Below, piece after piece: positions 60,102 to 64,000 of a stretch of 64,000 bases of DNA. Below the pieces are notes generated by a model. That model saw nothing but the letters and a program-made list of their open reading frames with translations. It was not told the origin of the DNA and made no database searches. The translations under genes and the position numbers were made by a program. Source of the stretch: Alphaproteobacteria bacterium (lineage in GTDB: Bacteria > Pseudomonadota > Alphaproteobacteria > Reyranellales > Reyranellaceae); contig JAFKFL010000008.1 of assembly GCA_017308235.1 (NCBI GenBank), positions 62,001 through 126,000 of the forward strand. The letters run 5' to 3'. The stretch's first letter is position 1; each line of letters starts with the position of its first letter.

Positions 60102-60986
60102 ATGCAAGGATCGCTACGCGGCAATGCAGGTCCCCGGATCCGCCACCTGGCGGACGAGGGTGCGCCCTACGAGACCCTCTCGATCGACAAGCTGACGCCG
60201 ATCATCGGCGCAGAGGTCGGCGGCATCGACCTCAGTCAGCCGCTCAGCAACCGCCAGCAGGACGAGGTGCATCGCGCGCTGGCCGAGAACTCGGTGATCT
60301 TCTTCCGCGACCAGCACATCACGCCCGACCAGCATGTTGCCTTCGGCCGGATGTTCGGCGACCTGCATGTCCATCCCGCGGCACCGCACGAGGATGGCCG
60401 GCCGGAGCTGATGGTCATCCATGCCGACAAGGACAGCCCGCGCGCCAACGGCGAGGGCTGGCACACCGACGTGAGCTGCGACGTCGAACCGCCGATGGGC
60501 AGCATCCTCTACATCAAGACGTGCCCGCCGCGCGGCGGCGACACGCTGTTCGCCTCGATGTATGCCGCCTACGAGGCATTGTCGGACCGCATGAAGGCCT
60601 ACCTCGAGGGCATGACCGCGGTGCACGACGGGGAGCAGGTCTATCGCGGCCTCTATGCCAACTACGGCGTTGCCGACAAGCCCAAGTATCCGCGCGCGGA
60701 ACATCCAGTGATCCGCACCCATCCGGTGACGGGCAGGAAAGCGCTCTACGTCAATCGCGGCTTCACGCGCTTTCTGGTGGGCGTGCCGCGCGACGAGAGC
60801 GAGGGCATCCTGCGCTATCTCTACGAGCACATGGAGAACCCGCTGTTCCAGTGCCGCTTCCGCTGGCGCGCGAATTCCATCGCTTTCTGGGACAACCGTT
60901 GCGTCCAGCACCGCGCCATGTGGGACTACTGGCCCCATACCCGCAGCGGCAACCGGGTGACGGTCGCAGGCGACAAGCCTTACTGA
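60102..60986 (+). CDS. TauD/TfdA family 2-oxoglutarate dioxygenase
   Basis: A 294-residue non-haem Fe(II)/2-oxoglutarate dioxygenase. Iron ligands are H121-x-D123 in GEGWHTDVSC and H270 in CVQHRAMWDYW; the oxoglutarate arginine is probably R281 or R285 (HTRSGNRV). TauD-like PIIGAEVGGIDLSQPL is near residue 33. It could oxidise taurine, alkyl sulphates, 2,4-D-like acids or others; the accompanying Bug protein suggests a carboxylate or sulphonate substrate. IclR control is likely. A family B repeat lies behind the stop. Confidence 0.92.
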   Translation: MQGSLRGNAGPRIRHLADEGAPYETLSIDKLTPIIGAEVGGIDLSQPLSNRQQDEVHRALAENSVIFFRDQHITPDQHVAFGRMFGDLHVHPAAPHEDGRPELMVIHADKDSPRANGEGWHTDVSCDVEPPMGSILYIKTCPPRGGDTLFASMYAAYEALSDRMKAYLEGMTAVHDGEQVYRGLYANYGVADKPKYPRAEHPVIRTHPVTGRKALYVNRGFTRFLVGVPRDESEGILRYLYEHMENPLFQCRFRWRANSIAFWDNRCVQHRAMWDYWPHTRSGNRVTVAGDKPY

Positions 60987-60993
60987 ATTCGGA

Positions 60994-61083
60994 GGAGCGC
61001 GCCTCTTCCGGACCACGGGCTTCCAGCCCGCTCATGAGCGAGCCGGAGGCTCGCGGTCCGTATGAGCATGAGTCGCGCGCTCC
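60994..61083. repeat. Interspersed palindromic repeat, family B, copy 2
   Basis: A branched palindrome: outer arms GGAGCGCGC (60994-61002) and GCGCGCTCC (61075-61083); within them CGGACC (61009-61014) pairs with GGTCCG (61055-61060); inside lie two hairpins, CGGGCT-TCC-AGCCCG (61016-61030) and CGAGCC-GGA-GGCTCG (61039-61053), with CTCATGAG between. CCGTATGAGC and CGATGAG occur at the same places as in copy 1 (52932-53020). It lies just behind the TauD-like gene. Confidence 0.85.
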
Positions 61084-61121
61084 GATGAGGCTCCCCGTTC
61101 CCCGAGTGGACCGTTCCGTGT

Positions 61122-61802
61122 ATGGACGGTGCTTCGATTCGGGACGAAGGTAATTTGCTGGTAATCTTCGATTGCGACGGCGTGCTGGTCGACAGCGAGC
61201 CGCTCGCCAACGCGAGCTTTTCCCGGGCGCTCAAGGCGCAGGGCGTCGATTGGGACATCGAGGAGACGATGCGTCGGCTGATGGGCCTGTCGCTGAAGTC
61301 CTGCATCGAGGTCGTCGAGGCCGAGATCGGCCGCCAGTTGCCCGCCGACTTCGTCGAGAAGATGCAGGTCGTCACCTACCAGAGCTTTCGCGACGCGCCA
61401 TTGCAGCCGGTGGCGGGCGTGAAGGACGCGATCGTCGCGCTGCAGACGGCGGGATTCGCGACCTGCGTCGCAAGCTCGGGCTCGGTCGACAAGATGCGCT
61501 TCACGCTCGGCCTCACCGGGCTGTGGGATTTGTTCGATGGCCGCGTCTTCAGCTCCGGCCAGGTGCCGCGTGGAAAACCCTTTCCTGATCTTTTCCTGCA
61601 TGCCGCACGATCGATGAAGACGGCGCCGGCGGAGTGCTTTGTCGTCGAGGATTCGGTGCCGGGGATACGGGCGGCGCGCGACGCCGGCATACGCGTGCTC
61701 GCCTATGCCGGCGCGCCTTATGCCGACCGCGAGAAGCTCGCCGCGGCGGGTGGCTCGGTCTTCACCGATATGGCGCAACTGCCGGAGCTCGTCGGCGCAT
61801 GA
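61122..61802 (+). CDS. HAD-superfamily hydrolase (phosphoglycolate phosphatase/beta-phosphoglucomutase-like)
   Basis: A 226-residue HAD hydrolase. FDCDGVLVDSEP (16-27) is the nucleophile motif with D17 and D19; a cap domain with MRRLMGLSLKSCIEVVEAEI follows; CVASSGSVDKMRFTLGLTGL holds motif II and GKPFPDLFLHAARSM motif III, VVEDSVPGIRAARDAG motif IV. The VDSEPL form of motif I is the pattern of sugar-phosphate or nucleotide phosphatases of subfamily IA. Its TGA overlaps the ATG of the amine oxidase gene (ATGA). Confidence 0.9.
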   Translation: MDGASIRDEGNLLVIFDCDGVLVDSEPLANASFSRALKAQGVDWDIEETMRRLMGLSLKSCIEVVEAEIGRQLPADFVEKMQVVTYQSFRDAPLQPVAGVKDAIVALQTAGFATCVASSGSVDKMRFTLGLTGLWDLFDGRVFSSGQVPRGKPFPDLFLHAARSMKTAPAECFVVEDSVPGIRAARDAGIRVLAYAGAPYADREKLAAAGGSVFTDMAQLPELVGA

Positions 61803-63235
61803 CCGGCCCTTGGTCTATGGGGACGGGGTCCATGGGTGCAGCGGCGCGACCCGAACGTGTGGTTGTCGTCGGCGCGGGCATGGCGGGCCTGGTGGCGGCG
61901 CGGCTGCTGCATGACAGCGGCTTTAGCGTGACGGTGCTAGAGGCGCGGCCGCGGCTCGGCGGGCGCGTCTGGACCGATAGCTCGCTCGGCGCGCCGCTCG
62001 ATCTCGGCGGATCGTGGGTGCATGGCCTCGAGGGCAATCCGCTCACGCTCTGGTGCGAGGCGCTGGGCGTCAGGCTGATCGAATCGCACGGCGATCGCCT
62101 GTTGATCGACGAACGTGCGACTGCGCCCACGCGGGACGGTCAGCGTCAGCGCGCGCGTCTCGGCCGTGCGGCCTTCAGGACCGCGATGGAATGGGCGAGC
62201 TGGAAGAGCAAGGCGATGGCGCAGGCGAGGGGCCCGCGTTCGGTCTCGGTGAAGGAGGCCGTCGATCCGTTGCTGCGGGCATCGTGGCTGCCGGAAATCG
62301 ACAAGCTCACGATTGCGACCTTCATCGAGGGTAGCGAGGGCGTGCAGGGCGCGCCCTACGAGGCGGTCGCCGCCGAGGAGTGGTGGCCGAGCGAGGGGCT
62401 CGATCGCAACGCGCAACCCAAGGGCGGCTTTATCGCCCTGGTCGAGGATGCCGCGCAGGGACTCGACGTGCGCCTGGACGCGCCTGTCGAGCGCATCGTG
62501 TGGAGCGACGCGGGCGTCGTCGCGCATCTGCAAGGTGGCGAGAAGATCGCGGCGGACCGCGCCGTGGTCACGGTGCCCCTCGGCCTGATGCGCGCCGGCC
62601 TGCCCGCGCTCGATCCGCTGCCGCCGGAAGACCAGCTGAAGGCGATCGGCCGTATCGGCTATGGCGCGGGCGTTTTGGGCAAGATCTACCTGCGCTTCCC
62701 GCGCCGCTTCTGGCCGGACGAGCCGACCTGGTTCGGGCGACTGCCGGATGCACCCGACCGGCGCGGCACCTTCAACACCTGGGTAAGCCATCACCACGAG
62801 ACGGGCCTGCCGATCGTCTTGAGCTTTGCCAACGGCGCGGTGGCGGCCCGGCTCGATCGATCGGCGAGCGACGCCGAGGCGGTCGGCGTGGCGATGGGGT
62901 CGCTGCACAAGATGTTCGGGCAGGACATTCCTGAACCGGAGGCGGTCGCCTATCCGCGCTGGCTGAGCGATCCCTGGTCGCGTGGCGGCTATTCCTATCC
63001 CGGGGTGGGCAGCGCGGCGGAAGACCGCACGATCCATGCGCGGCCACTTGCCGATCGGGTGTTCTTCGCCGGCGAGGCGACGGAACTGGTCGAGTACGGT
63101 ACCGTGCACGCCGCCTTGTGGTCGGCCGAACAGACCGCGGAAGCGTTATTCCAGAAAGCGACCGGTCAACGCGCCTCCCGCGACTTGCGTCCGTGGGCCA
63201 AGGCGCGCACTGGTGCCGGCCGCCACAATGGGTGA
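61799..63235 (+). CDS. Flavin-containing amine oxidase
   Basis: A 478-residue FAD amine oxidase. VVVVGAGMAGLVAARLLHDS (21-40) binds ADP, followed by VLEARPRLGGRVW and DLGGSWVHGLEGNPL, which are standard for the MAO/polyamine oxidase group. Near the C-terminus RVFFAGEATELVEYGTVHAA carries the flavin-binding end. Covalent flavin cysteine of MAO is not obvious, so binding is likely non-covalent. Substrate (polyamine, amine or amino acid) is unknown. It is coupled with the HAD gene upstream. Confidence 0.92.
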   Translation: MTGPWSMGTGSMGAAARPERVVVVGAGMAGLVAARLLHDSGFSVTVLEARPRLGGRVWTDSSLGAPLDLGGSWVHGLEGNPLTLWCEALGVRLIESHGDRLLIDERATAPTRDGQRQRARLGRAAFRTAMEWASWKSKAMAQARGPRSVSVKEAVDPLLRASWLPEIDKLTIATFIEGSEGVQGAPYEAVAAEEWWPSEGLDRNAQPKGGFIALVEDAAQGLDVRLDAPVERIVWSDAGVVAHLQGGEKIAADRAVVTVPLGLMRAGLPALDPLPPEDQLKAIGRIGYGAGVLGKIYLRFPRRFWPDEPTWFGRLPDAPDRRGTFNTWVSHHHETGLPIVLSFANGAVAARLDRSASDAEAVGVAMGSLHKMFGQDIPEPEAVAYPRWLSDPWSRGGYSYPGVGSAAEDRTIHARPLADRVFFAGEATELVEYGTVHAALWSAEQTAEALFQKATGQRASRDLRPWAKARTGAGRHNG

Positions 63236-63259
63236 TAGAGCGGTGGGAAGGAGCAACCC

Positions 63260-63472
63260 ATGAAGCTCGCCAACGAGATCTTTTTCGTCCTGGTCATCAT
63301 TTCGGGCCTATCGACGCTCGGCGTGCTGTTCGCGGGCCTGGTCGGCATGGCACGCGGGCCGGCCGACAGCCTCGAACGCGCCCGCGGCAGCAACAAGCTG
63401 ATGTGGTGGCGCGTGCGCCTGCAGTTCCTGACGATTATCCTGATCCTGTGCTGGTGGATGACCAAGAGCTGA
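63260..63472 (+). CDS. Small twin-transmembrane protein
   Basis: A 70-residue protein with two membrane helices: EIFFVLVIISGLSTLGVLFA and RLQFLTIILILCWWMTK, joined by a short charged loop (RGPADSLERARGSNKLMWWR). A ribosome site (GGAAGGAGC) precedes ATG 63260. It is 4 bases before the cobalamin adenosyltransferase gene, and I recall such a twin-helix gene in that position in other alphaproteobacteria. Function unknown; a complex or assembly role is a guess. Confidence 0.8.
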   Translation: MKLANEIFFVLVIISGLSTLGVLFAGLVGMARGPADSLERARGSNKLMWWRVRLQFLTIILILCWWMTKS

Positions 63473-63476
63473 AGCG

Positions 63477-64000
63477 ATGGTCAAGCTCACGCGCATCTAC
63501 ACCAAGGGCGGTGACAAGGGCGAGACGTCGCTTGGCCGCGGCGAACGCGTGGCCAAGCACGATCCGCGCGTCGAGGCCTACGGCACCGTCGACGAGGCGA
63601 ACTCGGTGATCGGCCTCGCCCGCGCCGCTGTCGAACGGACGCTCAAGAACGATGCCCATCGCACGCATGTCGATGAGATGCTGAAGCGCATCCAGAACGA
63701 CCTGTTCGATCTCGGCGCCGACCTCTGCACCATCGAGGCGAAGCAGGGCAGCGAAGCGCTGCGCATCGCGCCGTCCCAGACCGAGCGGCTGGAACACGAG
63801 ATCGATGCGATGAACGCCGAGCTCTCACCGCTCACCTCGTTCGTCCTGCCGGGCGGCAGCGAGGCCTCCGCCTGGCTCCATCTCGCCCGCACTGTTGCGC
63901 GGCGCGCCGAGCGGCGAATGACGACGCTCGCTGCCGAGCAGCCGGTCAGCCCCGAGGCGATCCGCTACATCAACCGGTTGTCCGACCATTTGTTCGTGCT
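63477..64000 (+). CDS. Cob(I)alamin adenosyltransferase (PduO/MMAB type), 3' part cut off
   Basis: ATG 63477 starts MVKLTRIYTKGGDKGETSLG, the ATP-binding N-terminus of PduO-type ATP:cob(I)alamin adenosyltransferases. YGTVDEANSVIGLARAA, LFDLGADLCT and SFVLPGGSEASAWLHLARTV, followed by ARRAERRM, are all conserved, and include the cobalamin and ATP contact residues. It makes adenosylcobalamin, the cofactor of methylmalonyl- and ethylmalonyl-CoA mutases, which act in the same pathway as the Ccr encoded at 51634. About 174 codons are in the window and the 3' end is missing. Confidence 0.94.
   Translation, partial: MVKLTRIYTKGGDKGETSLGRGERVAKHDPRVEAYGTVDEANSVIGLARAAVERTLKNDAHRTHVDEMLKRIQNDLFDLGADLCTIEAKQGSEALRIAPSQTERLEHEIDAMNAELSPLTSFVLPGGSEASAWLHLARTVARRAERRMTTLAAEQPVSPEAIRYINRLSDHLFV

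Overview
The window is a GC-rich (about 65%) chromosomal stretch of an alphaproteobacterium. The signs are the yajC-secD-secF block followed by homologues of two mitochondrial complex I assembly factors, a crotonyl-CoA carboxylase/reductase, a phasin, many TRAP/Bug-type solute-binding proteins and many small FAD, SDR, GST and VOC enzymes. The overall flavour is that of a metabolically versatile soil or water organism such as the Reyranella/Rhodospirillales group; the genus is an inference. The window opens inside a TRAP solute-binding protein gene and closes inside a cob(I)alamin adenosyltransferase gene. I saw no rRNA, tRNA, CRISPR array, intact insertion sequence or origin.

1-7084: a minus-strand catabolic cluster reads 2Fe-2S/FAD reductase, SDR dehydrogenase, PaaA-like diiron protein, unrecognised partner, alpha/beta hydrolase and two uptake binding proteins. 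A divergent MarR regulator and hotdog thioesterase sit upstream with a perfect inverted repeat between them. 7081-14763: housekeeping genes (PNPOx-like, DUF815 ATPase, yajC-secD-secF, NDUFAF3-like, PuuD-like, NDUFAF6-like, hydrolase). 14886-24908: flavin monooxygenases, a VOC protein, two GSTs, an amidase, an MFS pump and a LysR regulator; the LysR-side and GST-side promoters share a 17-base motif.

25000-27200: an island of clearly lower GC with two genes, a DUF262 protein and a HEPN-type protein, a combination typical of phage-defence systems. Beside it lies a decayed second copy of the 3' end of a nearby zinc-type dehydrogenase gene. 27333-44213: AraC regulator, dehydrogenase, MATE pump, trmFO, RidA, nadE, phosphodiesterase, divergent Nramp-like transporter, beta-lactamase-fold hydrolase, GST, HIBADH-like enzyme, DUF445, phasin, NTF2-like protein, fatty acyl-CoA ligase and a lipoprotein. 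44214-51427: a Bug protein, a gutted gltX remnant, a mosaic cysS, two ArsR modules with AHSA1/DUF899/DUF427 partners and palindromic operators, TfoX-like and a secreted protein.

51634-64000: ccrA, VOC protein, fluoroacetate-dehalogenase-like hydrolase, a eukaryotic-type protein kinase overlapping a small secreted relative of its sensor domain, a bioB remnant, a lipoprotein acid phosphatase, IclR/Bug/TauD genes, HAD phosphatase, amine oxidase and the start of a cobalamin adenosyltransferase. Two families of interspersed palindromic repeats are scattered between genes. Four gene remnants (dehydrogenase 3' end, gltX, DUF899, bioB) point to frequent small deletions and duplications here.
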